Positions 33,656 through 44,523 are shown, counted from the first letter of the stretch. The stretch: 64,000 nucleotides of DNA from Ornithinibacillus sp. 4-3 (GCF_040958695.1 NZ_CP162599.1:3506001-3570000); one strand, 5' to 3'. Numbers and translations are program-made. Notes: generated from the letters alone by a model not told the origin.

Positions 33656-35743
33656 TTATGCAATTTGTTCTTGCTCTTCTTCTACTAAAACAGATAATGC
33701 TAGAATTTCTGCAACATCCATTGTACTAATATCTTCTTCTACTTCTTTTGCTTTTGTTCCATCACTTAACATGGTCAGGCAGAAAGGACATGCACTTGAA
33801 ATAATAGATGGATTTACAGCAATTGCTTGTTCTGTTCGTGCTACGTTAATGCGGTTTCCAGTTGTTTCTTCTGTCCACATTAGACCTCCACCTGCACCAC
33901 AGCACATACCATTTGAGCCATGACGCTCCATTTCCACTAATTCAAGACCTGGAATGGATTTTAATATTTCACGTGGTGGATCATAAACACCATTGTACCT
34001 GCCTAGATAACAAGAATCATGATAAGTTAAACGTTTGTTAATGGCTTTTTTAGGCTTTAACTTCCCGTTCATCACTAAATCATATAAGAGTTGAGTATGG
34101 TGAATCACTTCAGCCTCAAATCCTAAATCTGGATACTCATTCTTGAAAATATTATATGCGTGTGGATCAATCGTGACGATTTTTTTCACGCCTTCTTTTT
34201 CAAATGTCTTAATGTTCTTCTCGGCAATTTCTTGGAATAAAAATTCATTTCCAATTCGTCGAGCAGTATCTCCAGAGTTTGCTTCCTTATTACCTAGAAT
34301 AGCAAAGCTAATACCTGCTTCATTAAGAAGCTTCGCAAATGCTAATGCAATCTTTTGGCTACGATTATCATAAGATCCCATCGAACTAACCCAGAAAAGA
34401 TATTCAAATTCCTCATCCTTCTTCTTCAGCTCTTTCGTTGTTGGAATCGATACATTTTCATCTAGATCTCGCCATTTTTCACGATCTTTCTTCGATAATC
34501 CCCATGGGTTACCTTGACGTTCAATATTCATTACAGCGCGTTGTATTTCTGCGTCCATCTTTCCTTCTGTCATTACTAGGTAACGGCGCATATCAATGAT
34601 TTGTCCAACATGCTCATTCATTACTGGACAAGCATCTTCACAAGCACGACAAGTTGTACAATTCCCTAACTCTTCTTCTGTAATTACGTCACCGATAAGG
34701 CTAATGTTTTCCATTTCCTCTTTGGATGGTACTGCATTTGCACTTGAAAATGCATATGCAGGGACCCAAGAAGTCTTACCAGTTACTGCTGCTCCCTTTT
34801 CCGTTAAATGATCACGAAGCTTTATCATGATATCCATTGGGGACAGCATTTTCCCTGTTCCTGATGCTGGACACACATTCGTACAACGTCCACATTCTAC
34901 ACAAGCATAGAAATCGAGCATTTGACGTTGTTCAAAGTCTTCTATTTTTCCAACTCCAAAGGATACTTCTTCTTCCTCTGCTTCCTCGTCAAATTCAAAA
35001 TCTAATTTTTTAAGCTTGCCAGGAACCTGCTTACTGATGAAAACATTAATTGGTGCAGCAATTAAATGTGCATGCTTTGATTGTGGTACATACACTAAAA
35101 ACGTTAGTAACGTAATCGTATGTATCCACCATGCGATAAAGAAAAGAACCATTGCAGCTGTAGGAGATAAGAAGCTAAAGACTGTTGCGATCATACTTGC
35201 TACAGGCTCCGTCCAGGTTGCTCCTGTTCCATGCCAAATTTGGCCCATTCCATTTCCAATTAATACAGAAAGCATTAACGTTCCAATAAATATTAGTACT
35301 AATCCAGCTTTCCAACCTCTTTGCAGACGCACTAGCTTTTCCACATATCGACGGTAAAACGCCCATATTACAGCAACTAAAATCATTAATGTAACAAGCT
35401 CTTGGAAAAATACAAAACCAGGATACAATGGTCCTAAGGGTAAGTGTTTATCCGGTGCGAGTCCTTTAATAAACATGTCAATGGCACCAAACTGAACAAG
35501 GATGAATCCGTAAAACATCATGACATGAATAATTCCTGATTTCTTGTCCTTTAATAATTTTGATTGCCCAAAAACCATCGTCCAAACCTTTTGTAAGCGC
35601 TCTTTTATTTCCCCATCAAATTCAGACTTTTTACCAAGTCTAATGTAAGCTATACGGGTTGCTACAACTCTGACGAATAAATATAAGCCATAGATTGCAA
35701 CAGCAAGGAACGCTAGCAAGTTAATGAGCAAAAATGTGTCCAT
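33656..35743 (-). CDS. ywjF: Membrane iron-sulfur oxidoreductase YwjF, likely ETF:menaquinone reductase
   Basis: The protein of 695 residues has an N-terminal membrane domain with about six helices (residues 1-230), two ferredoxin-type 4Fe-4S motifs (CVECGRCTNVCP and CTTCRACEDACP), then two CCG-type cysteine regions (about 480-690, with GMCCGAGGG and ACPFCLTML). This is the heterodisulfide reductase-like family thought to pass electrons from electron-transfer flavoprotein during fatty-acid oxidation to menaquinone. Neighbouring thiolase and dehydrogenase genes fit this job. Confidence 0.9.
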   Translation of the reverse strand: MDTFLLINLLAFLAVAIYGLYLFVRVVATRIAYIRLGKKSEFDGEIKERLQKVWTMVFGQSKLLKDKKSGIIHVMMFYGFILVQFGAIDMFIKGLAPDKHLPLGPLYPGFVFFQELVTLMILVAVIWAFYRRYVEKLVRLQRGWKAGLVLIFIGTLMLSVLIGNGMGQIWHGTGATWTEPVASMIATVFSFLSPTAAMVLFFIAWWIHTITLLTFLVYVPQSKHAHLIAAPINVFISKQVPGKLKKLDFEFDEEAEEEEVSFGVGKIEDFEQRQMLDFYACVECGRCTNVCPASGTGKMLSPMDIMIKLRDHLTEKGAAVTGKTSWVPAYAFSSANAVPSKEEMENISLIGDVITEEELGNCTTCRACEDACPVMNEHVGQIIDMRRYLVMTEGKMDAEIQRAVMNIERQGNPWGLSKKDREKWRDLDENVSIPTTKELKKKDEEFEYLFWVSSMGSYDNRSQKIALAFAKLLNEAGISFAILGNKEANSGDTARRIGNEFLFQEIAEKNIKTFEKEGVKKIVTIDPHAYNIFKNEYPDLGFEAEVIHHTQLLYDLVMNGKLKPKKAINKRLTYHDSCYLGRYNGVYDPPREILKSIPGLELVEMERHGSNGMCCGAGGGLMWTEETTGNRINVARTEQAIAVNPSIISSACPFCLTMLSDGTKAKEVEEDISTMDVAEILALSVLVEEEQEQIA

Positions 35744-35930
35744 TCCTGTCTCCCCCTTTGTATTAATAAAACCTCATTTCATTTCCAAATTATCTATATA
35801 ACGTTAAGTATACCGAAAATTTACAACACTTCAACCATGTTGCTAAAGAAAAATGGATAAGAAAAGTCATTAAAACATAGCTATTTCTTTGTTTTTCTTA
35901 CAATAAAACACCCAATATTTTCTTGTGATG

Positions 35931-35970
35931 AAAAAAATTAGCTTCCCTCATTTAGAGAGAAGCTAATTTT
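35931..35970 (-). terminator. Terminator after argS
   Basis: Sixteen-base arms with one or two mismatches (35934-35949, 35955-35970) around a 5-base loop, followed by seven T residues on the minus strand. The stem begins at the argS stop. Confidence 0.9.
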
Positions 35971-37640
35971 TACATTTGTTCTGGTGCACTCACACCGATA
36001 ATTTCCAAAGCATTTGCTAAGGTTTGACGAACTGCTGTAATTAAAGCAATACGTGCTTGTGTTAAATCTTTTTGATTTGCATCTAAGACTTTTACCGCAT
36101 TGTAGAAGCTGTGTAATAATGCTGCTAAATCATATACATATTGCGTTACAATATGAGGCATATATTTTTGAGCTGCATTTGTAACTACTTGTGGAAATTC
36201 ACCAAGTTTTTTAAGTAAATCCAATTCTTTTTCCTCTACAAGCAAAGTAACATCATAATCCGCATTCAAATCAAAGCCTTGCTTCTCTGCTTGTTTTAAC
36301 ATCGTACAAATTCTCGCATGCGCATATTGCACATAGAAAACAGGGTTGTCATTTGATTGGGAACGGGCTAATTCTGTATCAAAATCTAACTGGGAATCAT
36401 TGGAACGTGTTACAAAGTAATAACGTACCGCATCTACACCAACTTCATCCATTAATTCACGTAAAGAAACAGCATTACCTTTACGCTTACTCATTCGTAA
36501 TGTTTCACCGCTCTCAAGCAAGTTTACCATTTGAATAATTTTTACCAAAAATTTATCTTTATCATATCCGAGTGCTTCAATTGCTGCTTCCATTCGCGTA
36601 ATATAGCCGTGATGATCTGCACCCCAAACATTGATTACCTTATCATAGCCTCGTTCGTATTTATTGCGATGATAAGCAATATCTGGTGTTAAGTATGTAT
36701 AACTACCATCCTTCTTGACTAATACACGGTCCTTATCATCACCAAAATCTGTTGAGCGTAGCCATGTTGCTCCATCTTGCTCATACACATAATTTCTTTC
36801 TTTCAACGTCTCTAATGCATCTGTAATTTGTCCATCTTGATAAAGTGTTCTTTCTGAGAACCAATGATCAAAATTAACCCGGAATGCGGATAGATCAGTT
36901 TCGATTTTCTTTAATAAGGAATTTAAACCATATTCTTTAAAATAAGCGATGCGTGCGTCTTGCGTTTCCTTTAGCCATTTATCTCCATCTGCTTCAATAA
37001 TATCTTTAGCAATGTTGATAATATCTGGCCCAACATAGCCATCCGCAGGCATTGTTACTTCTTGGCCTAGTGCTTCTAGATAACGAGCTTCAATAGATAA
37101 AGCTAAATTATCAATTTGATTTCCAGCATCATTAATATAATATTCACGATCTACCTCATAGCCTGCTGCAGCTAGTACATTGCATAAAGTATCTCCGAAT
37201 GCTGCACCACGAGCATGTCCTAAATGAAGTGCGCCAGTAGGATTAACCGAAACGAATTCGATTTGTACTTTTTTTCCTTCTCCAACATTTGTATGTCCAT
37301 ATGCTTCTCCAGCTTGAAGTACAGCAGGAATTACTTCACCTAAAAAGTCTTTCTTCATGAAAAAGTTAATAAATCCAGGACCAGCAATATCTACTTTTTC
37401 TACAGATGCTGCTTGCTTATCAAATTGTCCAATAAGCTCTTCAGCAATTTGTCTAGGTGCTTTCTTTGCGATACGTGCTAACTGCATCGCAATGTTTGTC
37501 GCAAAGTCTCCATGTGCTTTATCCTTTGGCTTTTCTAATACAATATTTGGCAATTCAGCTTCTGTTGCTAAATTCGCCTTTTGAGCTGCTACTGCAATTT
37601 CTTGTTTTAACTGATCTTCCGTTTGAGATAATATACTCAC
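35970..37640 (-). CDS. argS: Arginyl-tRNA synthetase
   Basis: Class I synthetase of 556 residues. The HIGH motif is in [10 protein letters not shown], the KMSKS-like motif in RMSKRKGN, and the C-terminal DALR anticodon-binding domain (about 440-556) is complete. The start is a GTG (37638-37640) directly after the ywiB stop, with GGGAGG 8 bases upstream, so the two are translationally linked, as in B. subtilis. Confidence 0.97.
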   Translation of the reverse strand: MSILSQTEDQLKQEIAVAAQKANLATEAELPNIVLEKPKDKAHGDFATNIAMQLARIAKKAPRQIAEELIGQFDKQAASVEKVDIAGPGFINFFMKKDFLGEVIPAVLQAGEAYGHTNVGEGKKVQIEFVSVNPTGALHLGHARGAAFGDTLCNVLAAAGYEVDREYYINDAGNQIDNLALSIEARYLEALGQEVTMPADGYVGPDIINIAKDIIEADGDKWLKETQDARIAYFKEYGLNSLLKKIETDLSAFRVNFDHWFSERTLYQDGQITDALETLKERNYVYEQDGATWLRSTDFGDDKDRVLVKKDGSYTYLTPDIAYHRNKYERGYDKVINVWGADHHGYITRMEAAIEALGYDKDKFLVKIIQMVNLLESGETLRMSKRKGNAVSLRELMDEVGVDAVRYYFVTRSNDSQLDFDTELARSQSNDNPVFYVQYAHARICTMLKQAEKQGFDLNADYDVTLLVEEKELDLLKKLGEFPQVVTNAAQKYMPHIVTQYVYDLAALLHSFYNAVKVLDANQKDLTQARIALITAVRQTLANALEIIGVSAPEQM

Positions 37641-38075
37641 TTAGTTAGCCTCCCTTTGATACGTTAGCTTTAATTCATGCTTCCGTTCATTCATTCCATT
37701 TAATTTCACTGTATACATCAGATGCAATTCACCCTGCTCACTGTCTTTAAACTGGCTATGTTTCAATCTATTAGTAAATGTTTCCATATGAAAATTCCCA
37801 TGTGGATGTTCATAAACGCCTTCTGTCATTTTTTCTTTCATAAATTGTTGGGTCATCGCAATACCACCTGTGCGTTTAATAATCACTTTTTTCGGCTGGA
37901 TGGTAATCTGATTATGGATGCGTGCCCCCGTATCTAATTCTTCTTCATACTTAAGGACATGAAAATGCCGTTTCTCAAAATACTCTCCTGCATGCTCCGT
38001 TTTACTATATTCTTTTTCCCCTTGGTCTTCAATGGTCATCTCTAACCTAATCATTACTGGACCATTTTGCTGCAT
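37641..38075 (-). CDS. ywiB: YwiB family protein (DUF1934)
   Basis: Conserved protein of 144 residues with unknown function and a beta-rich, calycin-like pattern (alternating charged and hydrophobic residues). The GGIAMTQQFMKEKMTEGVY segment is common to the family. GGAGCGG lies ahead of the ATG. It always accompanies argS in Bacillaceae. Confidence 0.88.
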   Translation of the reverse strand: MQQNGPVMIRLEMTIEDQGEKEYSKTEHAGEYFEKRHFHVLKYEEELDTGARIHNQITIQPKKVIIKRTGGIAMTQQFMKEKMTEGVYEHPHGNFHMETFTNRLKHSQFKDSEQGELHLMYTVKLNGMNERKHELKLTYQREAN

Positions 38076-38297
38076 ATATAACCGCTCCTAGCTTAAAAGA
38101 ATCTTCGATACATTATTATAGTAGGAAATGGGCTTCATTTACAAGGACAAGCGACCATCAAAAATAATTTGTTTATTTTTATTTTTTAAATCCTATACTA
38201 TAGCTACATAATGACATCAAATAAATCTTCTCATTAGGTTTCTCAAGATAGAAGGTTTGGTCAGTAGTTCATCTGTGCGGATTTGGAGTTAACGTCT

Positions 38298-40349
38298 ATG
38301 AATAAGAAAAAAAACTTTAAGAAAAGAAAAAAATCTCTCCTATTTAAGCTGATTTCGTGGTTTTTTATCATCTCTTTTTCAGCATTTATCACAGTTTGTC
38401 TCATCAGCTTTATCCTTGGTCCCCCACCGTTATCGCTTAAACAAAATAGTGCGATTTACAGTGACACAGGCGAAAAGATAGCTGAAGTATCCAGTGTCTC
38501 TGGTGTAGGACAACAACACTGGATACCTCTTTCTGAAATTCCTGATCATGTGAAAGAAGCGATCATAGCTGTCGAGGATAAACATTTCTATACACATCAT
38601 GGATTTGATTACTTTGGAATTATCAGGTCCATATTCATCAATATACAAGCAGCAACTTTAAAAGCAGGAGCAAGTACAATCACTCAGCAATATGCTCGTA
38701 ATCTCTATTTAACTCATGAAAAAACATGGGAACGTAAATGGAAAGAAGCCTTCTACACTCTCCGATTAGAGATGCATTATTCAAAAGAAGAGATTTTAGA
38801 GGGATATTTAAATACGATTTACTTTGGACATGGGGCGTATGGAATTGAAGCGGCAAGTCAATATTTCTTTCAAAAGAACGCAGAAGATTTAACTATAGCC
38901 GAATCAGCCATGCTAGTGGGAATTCCAAAAGGTCCGACCTATTATTCTCCCTTACATAATGAGGAAAGGGCTACTAATAGACAACAGCTTATCCTCGACC
39001 TCATGTATCAGCAAGGAAAAATTACAGAGGAAGAATGGGATCAGGCAAAAAATGAAAAACTCCACTTTCAAGAAAGTGGACAAATAAAACAAACTCAGAT
39101 TGCCCCATACTTTCAAGATACTGTACTAGAAGAAGCTGCTAATTTATTACATATTCCTCAAGAAGAAGTACGCACAAAGGGATATCATATTTATACAACC
39201 TTGAACAAAGAACTACAGCAAGAACTGGAAGAGAGTAGTCAGCTTGTAACAACAAATCAAAGTGAACTGGAAATCGGGGCAATGGCTATGGATCCTCATA
39301 CAGGAGCAATTAAAGCGTTAATTGGTGGGAAGGACTATCAGCAAAGCTCTTATAACCGCGCAGTTACCGCAAAGCGTATGCCAGGATCAACCTTTAAGCC
39401 GATTCTATACTATGCCGCTTTAGAAAAAGGATTCAATCCTAGTACTTCCTTAATCAGCAAGCCTACTATTTTCCAGATGAATCAAGAGGAAACATATCAG
39501 CCTAGCAACTTTAACGGTTATTATGCGAATAAACCAATCACACTCGCACAGGCAATTGCCTTATCTGACAATATTTACGCTGTGAAAACATTTTTTTATG
39601 TAGGATTAGATTCATTTATTCAAACCGCTAGAAACCTAGGCATTACTAGTTCTCTGCCAAATGTTCCGTCTCTTGCTCTTGGGACTGCATCTGTCAGTGT
39701 AAAGGAAATGACAACAGCATATAGTATATTCGCAAATGGCGGTAAACAGGTTGAGGGACATACTATTGAAAAAATCGTCGACGCTAATGGGAAAACCGTG
39801 TTTACAGAAGATGCAAAAAAAACGAAGCAAATATTGCTGGAAGAAAATACTTTTGTGATAACAGATTTATTAACAGGTATGTTTGATCCTTTATTGAATG
39901 GCTATACAACAGTAACTGGAGCACCAATTATCAATGAATTAACAAGGGCATACGCTGGGAAGTCAGGCACTACTCCTTCTGACAGCTGGATGATTGGTTA
40001 CAGCCCCTCTCTCGTAACAAGTGTCTGGACAGGATACGATGATAACCGCTCCATCGAAAAGGTCGCTGAACTTACCTTTGCGAAAAGAATTTGGGCAGCA
40101 TTTATGGAGGTAGCTCACCAGCAAACAGAAGAGGAAGATTTTATACCTCCCAAAAATGTTATTTCTGTACCAATCGATGTAGAAACAGGCTTACTTGCTA
40201 CACCTGATTGTCCAAACAGCAGACATACCTATTTTAAAAAGGGAACAGAGCCAACCGAGTATTGCACTAAACATTTAGCAGAAGATCAACAAGAAAAGGA
40301 TTCTGAAAAAGGTTTAATTCAGCGGCTATTAGACTTTTTCATACGTTAA
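38298..40349 (+). CDS. pbpG: Class A penicillin-binding protein (PbpG/PBP2d-like)
   Basis: Bifunctional peptidoglycan synthase of 683 residues. A short basic tail and a membrane helix (about 18-40) precede a GT51 transglycosylase domain (Glu93 in AVEDKHFY, GASTITQQYARNLYL) and a transpeptidase domain (Ser364 in GSTFKP, SDN in LSDNIYA, KSGTT). The place next to ywhD matches pbpG of B. subtilis, which is made in the forespore under sigma-F; I found no clear sigma-F promoter. The ATG at 38298 is about 10 bases after GGAG; a TTG 15 bases upstream is rejected. Confidence 0.9.
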   Translation: MNKKKNFKKRKKSLLFKLISWFFIISFSAFITVCLISFILGPPPLSLKQNSAIYSDTGEKIAEVSSVSGVGQQHWIPLSEIPDHVKEAIIAVEDKHFYTHHGFDYFGIIRSIFINIQAATLKAGASTITQQYARNLYLTHEKTWERKWKEAFYTLRLEMHYSKEEILEGYLNTIYFGHGAYGIEAASQYFFQKNAEDLTIAESAMLVGIPKGPTYYSPLHNEERATNRQQLILDLMYQQGKITEEEWDQAKNEKLHFQESGQIKQTQIAPYFQDTVLEEAANLLHIPQEEVRTKGYHIYTTLNKELQQELEESSQLVTTNQSELEIGAMAMDPHTGAIKALIGGKDYQQSSYNRAVTAKRMPGSTFKPILYYAALEKGFNPSTSLISKPTIFQMNQEETYQPSNFNGYYANKPITLAQAIALSDNIYAVKTFFYVGLDSFIQTARNLGITSSLPNVPSLALGTASVSVKEMTTAYSIFANGGKQVEGHTIEKIVDANGKTVFTEDAKKTKQILLEENTFVITDLLTGMFDPLLNGYTTVTGAPIINELTRAYAGKSGTTPSDSWMIGYSPSLVTSVWTGYDDNRSIEKVAELTFAKRIWAAFMEVAHQQTEEEDFIPPKNVISVPIDVETGLLATPDCPNSRHTYFKKGTEPTEYCTKHLAEDQQEKDSEKGLIQRLLDFFIR

Positions 40350-40356
40350 ACATAAA

Positions 40357-40408
40357 GAGACCGACCCTAGTAGGATAGACTTCCTATCCTCTGAGTCGGT
40401 TTCTTTAT
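40357..40408. terminator. Bidirectional terminator between pbpG and ywhD
   Basis: Outer arms ACCGAC / GTCGGT and inner arms AGGATAG / CTATCCT stack into one long hairpin, with TTTCTTTATT on the plus side and TCTCTTTATG on the minus side. Confidence 0.8.
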
Positions 40409-40509
40409 TGTCCTAGTAATACATAGTCGCCCATGTATATATTATATTACAAATTCCATACAAAAAGCACAAGATTTATCGTATCAATTCATTATCTTTC
40501 ACAATTTGT

Positions 40510-41028
40510 TCACTTTTTCAATAAAGCTTCTTTCAAGCTATCACTGGAGTTATTCCACATATCTTCGTTAAAGCTCGATAAATAATTTGCCAATAGCTCT
40601 TTAGAATAATCATCCATATGTTCAACAATAATTTTTCCTTTTAATGATTTCTCCATATGTGTTACATGCTCGCCAAGACTTTTATATGCCTTTTTATTCG
40701 GACGATCTATTCTTAACTCACTAGCTGCTACACCATAATAAAAAGGACCATGATCATTTTGCTCAGTTGTTACCCAAGCAATCCAGTATAATTTCCCGTC
40801 TGGCACCTCAGCCTTATCAGGAAAATATTTTACACGTCGCTCTATATCACTTCGAGCATGCATTGCATTCATATCCAAATAAGCATTTCCTTCATTTGGA
40901 TCAATAATCACCGAAGACATATTTTCTAAGCTAATAGCACCTACACCAAAGCCACCATGTCCACTAGTGGAGTCATCATTAATAATCGTAAATTGCTGCC
41001 TTTTCTTGGGAGATGGTTCGAATTTCAT
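40510..41028 (-). CDS. ywhD: YwhD family protein
   Basis: Conserved Bacillaceae protein of 172 residues with unknown function. It has a family N-terminus (FTIINDDSTSGHGGFGVGAISLENMSS) and no membrane segment or known catalytic motif. AAGGAGG lies 7 bases before the ATG. It lies 33 bases after ywfO, with which it may be co-transcribed. Confidence 0.88.
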   Translation of the reverse strand: MKFEPSPKKRQQFTIINDDSTSGHGGFGVGAISLENMSSVIIDPNEGNAYLDMNAMHARSDIERRVKYFPDKAEVPDGKLYWIAWVTTEQNDHGPFYYGVAASELRIDRPNKKAYKSLGEHVTHMEKSLKGKIIVEHMDDYSKELLANYLSSFNEDMWNNSSDSLKEALLKK

Positions 41029-41060
41029 GAAGAATCCTCCTTCTATTTTTTACAATAATT

Positions 41061-42350
41061 CTATGAAAACAGTATTTGTTTTATCGCTTGTTTTATTTCT
41101 TCATTCTCGATATTTTCTAAAAAATCTTTCGGATAATATAATTTACTATCTGTTCTTTTCTTTCTTGAAATCGCTTCAACAACATCTGAATGACTAGATA
41201 GCTCTTTTAATTCATTGTTTGGCATGGATAAATAAATCGGTACTCTTTCTTCTTCTGCCGATTCATAATAGTCATAAGGTAAATCAGATGAAGCATCAAC
41301 TGCTAAATAATAAGTCGGATCTATTCCCGCTTCTGCAAAGAGCATCTCTAGTTGCTTATACGCTTCCTGCTGGAGATACGGGTCAAAATCAATATATTTA
41401 AAAAGACGACGATTTATGAAACGTGCACATAAATCTTTTAAAACAACATCTTCTTCCTCTTGCCATTGCTGAAAATAATAATGAACAATCATTTCGTCAA
41501 GACGCAAATAATCCTCCAATGAAATATTCTCCGCAAAGAAGGAAAGAAAATGTGTCGGCTGTAATTTAAATTGATAATCCATTTCATATAAATGTTTTGC
41601 ACGATCTAAAATTTTCGTTAAAATCACTTCAGCACTGCGTGTCACCGGATGAAAATAGACTTGCCAATACATTTGGTAGCGACTCATAATATAATCCTCT
41701 ACCGCATGCATTCCTGTTGATTTAATGATTACTTGCTCCGGAGTAGGTCGCATCACACGCAAGATTCTTTCCATATCAAAATGTCCGTAGCTAACTCCAG
41801 TAAAATAAGCATCTCTTTGTAAATAATCCATACGATCTGCATCAATTTGGCTGGAAATTAAACTAACGACTAGTTTATTCTCATATGTTTTAGCAATAAC
41901 AGACGCTACTTTTTCAGGGAAATCCTCTGAAACGCGAGAGAGCACTTTATTAACTCCCGTATCCCCTAAAATAATTGCCCTTGTAAAATCCTCATGATCA
42001 ATATGAAATACCTTTTCAAAGGAATGTGAAAATGGGCCATGTCCAAGATCATGAAGCAAGGCTGCACAGAGACATAGGAGGCGATCCTCCTTGTTCCATT
42101 CTGGATCGTCAGTAAAATTATTCGTCATTCGTTGGACAATCTCATATACACCTAGTGAATGATGAAAACGACTATGCTCCGCACCATGGAAGGTTAGATA
42201 TGTTGTACCTAATTGCCTAATCCGACGTAATCGTTGAAACTCAGGTGTCGCAATCAAATCCCAGATCACTCGATCTCTAACATGAACATACCGATGAACT
42301 GGATCTTTAAATACTTTTACTTCATTCATTTGCTCATTTTGATAACTCAT
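41061..42350 (-). CDS. ywfO: HD-domain phosphohydrolase YwfO
   Basis: Metal-dependent HD-superfamily hydrolase of 429 residues. FHGAEHSRFHHSLGVYE gives the first His ligand, LLHDLGHGPFSHSFE the HD pair, and SSQIDADRMDYLQRD the later Asp. This arrangement is that of the SAMHD1/dGTPase-like branch, which cleaves dNTPs. In vivo substrate is not settled. The start is ATG 42350 behind GGGTGA. It diverges from lipL. Confidence 0.9.
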   Translation of the reverse strand: MSYQNEQMNEVKVFKDPVHRYVHVRDRVIWDLIATPEFQRLRRIRQLGTTYLTFHGAEHSRFHHSLGVYEIVQRMTNNFTDDPEWNKEDRLLCLCAALLHDLGHGPFSHSFEKVFHIDHEDFTRAIILGDTGVNKVLSRVSEDFPEKVASVIAKTYENKLVVSLISSQIDADRMDYLQRDAYFTGVSYGHFDMERILRVMRPTPEQVIIKSTGMHAVEDYIMSRYQMYWQVYFHPVTRSAEVILTKILDRAKHLYEMDYQFKLQPTHFLSFFAENISLEDYLRLDEMIVHYYFQQWQEEEDVVLKDLCARFINRRLFKYIDFDPYLQQEAYKQLEMLFAEAGIDPTYYLAVDASSDLPYDYYESAEEERVPIYLSMPNNELKELSSHSDVVEAISRKKRTDSKLYYPKDFLENIENEEIKQAIKQILFS

Positions 42351-42365
42351 CTAATCACCCGTTTC

Positions 42366-42394
42366 TTGAGAGCGACTTCTATTTAATATATATT
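42366..42394 (+). promoter_or_regulatory. Candidate promoter of lipL
   Basis: TTGAGA (42366-42371), 17-base spacer, TATATT (42389-42394), about 75 bases before the lipL start, in the 120-base gap shared with ywfO. Confidence 0.45.
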
Positions 42395-42470
42395 ATTATA
42401 TAGTACTTATGACGATAACAAAAGCAGAAGGCGTATGCTTATTGACACTTCTGTATCTGGGAGACTATTC

Positions 42471-43322
42471 ATGAACAATATTAAGGAAATATTTCAAGAC
42501 AAAACATTTCGCTGGGTAGATCATACAAAAATAAACACTTTTCAACAGATACCCTTTACAAGCATGACATCATTTGGAATTGATGATGCCTTGGCATTAT
42601 CTATTAGTAATAAACTGTCCCCGGCAACAATGCGACTTTGGGTACACCCCAATACTGTCGTGCTCGGCATACCAGATGGAAGATTACCATATGTAGAAGA
42701 AGGTGTACAATTTCTTACCCAAGCAGGCTATCATGTGGTAATTCGCAACTCGGGGGGGTTAGCTGTCGTATTAGACGAAGAGGTATTAAATATTTCATTA
42801 ATCATTCCAAATGCAAAAAAAATCTCTATCCATGATTGCTATGATATGATGTATCGGTTTGTTCAATATTCATTACGAGATTTAACAGATCAGATTAAAG
42901 CATATGAAATTACAGGCTCTTACTGTCCTGGTGATTATGACTTGAGTATTCGGGGTATTAAATTTGCAGGCATTTCCCAGCGCCGAGTTCAAGACGGGGC
43001 AGCTGTTCAAATCTATCTTGATGTCAATGGGAATAGTGAAAAACGCGCAAAGCTCATTCGACATTTTTATGATATTAGCTTAAAAAATCAAGAAACGAAG
43101 TTTAATTATCCTACGGTTGAACATGAAAAAATGGGATCCTTAGCACAATTATTAGGACAGCCTCTTACGATGGATGATATGCGAGAGCGGGTTCAGTTAT
43201 CACTAATCGAATTAAGTGATAATGTGATTACAATGCCTTTTTCATCCTATGAACTAGAACGATTTCAAGCTCGGTTCCAGCAAATGGTGAAACGCAATGA
43301 GAAGCTGGCTGCTTTGCAGTAA
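42471..43322 (+). CDS. lipL: Octanoyl-[GcvH]:protein N-octanoyltransferase
   Basis: Moves octanoate from GcvH to E2 subunits of dehydrogenase complexes during lipoate synthesis. The protein of 283 residues has the biotin/lipoate ligase fold: RNSGGLAVVLDEEVLNISL, then the catalytic Cys152 in GSYCPGDYDLSI and GIKFAGISQRR. B. subtilis LipL has its nucleophile Cys at nearly the same position. Start ATG 42471 follows GGGAG. Start at 42435 lacks a ribosome binding site. Confidence 0.92.
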   Translation: MNNIKEIFQDKTFRWVDHTKINTFQQIPFTSMTSFGIDDALALSISNKLSPATMRLWVHPNTVVLGIPDGRLPYVEEGVQFLTQAGYHVVIRNSGGLAVVLDEEVLNISLIIPNAKKISIHDCYDMMYRFVQYSLRDLTDQIKAYEITGSYCPGDYDLSIRGIKFAGISQRRVQDGAAVQIYLDVNGNSEKRAKLIRHFYDISLKNQETKFNYPTVEHEKMGSLAQLLGQPLTMDDMRERVQLSLIELSDNVITMPFSSYELERFQARFQQMVKRNEKLAALQ

Positions 43323-43546
43323 TTTTGATCTAGCATGACATCCTTATAAGGTTCATTAATTTGTTAAGATTGTTTCATACAAAGTTAGTAAAAAATGGGT
43401 ATACTAGATATAGTGCTACATATTTTTAAATCATTTTCTTATATTATTAATCGCGTTTTATTTAAAAACTCGATTATTTTATCTAGCCATTAGCAGGTAG
43501 GAGACTTTGCTAATTAAAATTATTTTTTTAAAGGAGAGGATTATCA

Positions 43547-44296
43547 ATGGTTGAAGCAGTAGAAACAATGGATGGTTGGTATTGCCTACATGATATGCGC
43601 TCTATCGATTGGACAGCATGGAAGGGAGCTTCTAGCGAAAAACGCCAATCAGCAATTAAAGAGTTTGAAGGACTTTTAACAGCATGGGAAGCAGTGGAAG
43701 CTGCAGAAAACGGAAGTCACGTTGTTTATAAAGTCATTGGTCAGAAAGCAGATCTTATGTTCATGTTCCTTCGCCCGACAATGGAGGAAATTTCTGATTT
43801 AGAAACAGAAATTAACAAATCTACATTTGCAGAATTCTTACTTCCTGCTCACTCATTTGTTTCTGTAATTGAATTATCAAAATATCAGCCTCAAAAAGCT
43901 GGTATTGATCCAGAAACATTACCTGAAACACAAGCTCGTCTACGTCCAATTTTACCAAAATGGAACCATATTTCTTTCTATCCAATGGATCGTCGTCGTC
44001 ATGGAGATGAAAACTGGTATACACTAGAAAAAAGTGAACGTGGAAAAATGCTTTATGAGCACAGTAAAACTGGACGTAAATATGCGAATAAGATAAAACA
44101 ATTCATTACCGGCTCAACAGGCTTTGATGACTGGGAATGGGGCGTAACTTTATTTGCAAATGACGTATTACAATTAAAGAAAATTGTTTATGAAATGCGT
44201 TATGATATTGCATCTTCTAAATACGGAGAATTTGGTGAATTCTTTATTGGAAACCACCTCCCTAAAGAAGATTTAGCGACTTACCTACACGTTTAA
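43547..44296 (+). CDS. hemQ: Coproheme decarboxylase HemQ
   Basis: Last enzyme of the coproporphyrin-dependent haem pathway of Gram-positives, converting coproheme to protohaem with peroxide. The protein has 249 residues. The catalytic Tyr145 is in SFYPMDRRR, and His172 is the likely proximal haem ligand. Position 149, Lys in the staphylococcal and B. subtilis enzymes, is Arg here. The start ATG follows AAAGGAGAGG. It is monocistronic, with its own terminator. Confidence 0.95.
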   Translation: MVEAVETMDGWYCLHDMRSIDWTAWKGASSEKRQSAIKEFEGLLTAWEAVEAAENGSHVVYKVIGQKADLMFMFLRPTMEEISDLETEINKSTFAEFLLPAHSFVSVIELSKYQPQKAGIDPETLPETQARLRPILPKWNHISFYPMDRRRHGDENWYTLEKSERGKMLYEHSKTGRKYANKIKQFITGSTGFDDWEWGVTLFANDVLQLKKIVYEMRYDIASSKYGEFGEFFIGNHLPKEDLATYLHV

Positions 44297-44308
44297 TCAT
44301 AAAAATAG

Positions 44309-44360
44309 GAGGCATCTTTGTATATCCCATTTGGATAAACAAAGATGCCTTTTTAATTTT
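44309..44360 (+). terminator. Terminator after hemQ
   Basis: Eleven-base perfect arms AGGCATCTTTG / CAAAGATGCCT (44310-44320, 44340-44350), followed by TTTTTAATTTTT. Confidence 0.92.
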
Positions 44361-44493
44361 TGGTCTCTTTTATCCCCATTATTTTTCGAGCCTCCCACTG
44401 TTTTATATGTATTCAGCTTCTAGGGTTGGCGATCATTTTTTATTAACAAAAATTAAAATTACCGATAAAAATGAAACATCTATAAAAGCCTAG

Positions 44494-44501
44494 CATACAG
44501 A
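44494..44501 (+). promoter_or_regulatory. Candidate sigma-E -10 element of cwlJ
   Basis: CATACAGA resembles the sigma-E -10 consensus CATACANT, 22 bases before the TTG start of cwlJ. No convincing -35 was seen. cwlJ is sigma-E dependent in B. subtilis. Confidence 0.4.
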
Positions 44502-44523
44502 TATACAGAGTGAGGTGATAGCT

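Noticed and set aside
38180..38297. A sigma-F promoter before pbpG
   Set aside because: No sequence matched GYATA with 15-base spacing to GGNNANANT with fewer than three mismatches.
37641..38297. T-box or other leader before ywiB-argS
   Set aside because: No T-box consensus or long structured leader was found; the gap to the divergent pbpG is short and AT-rich.
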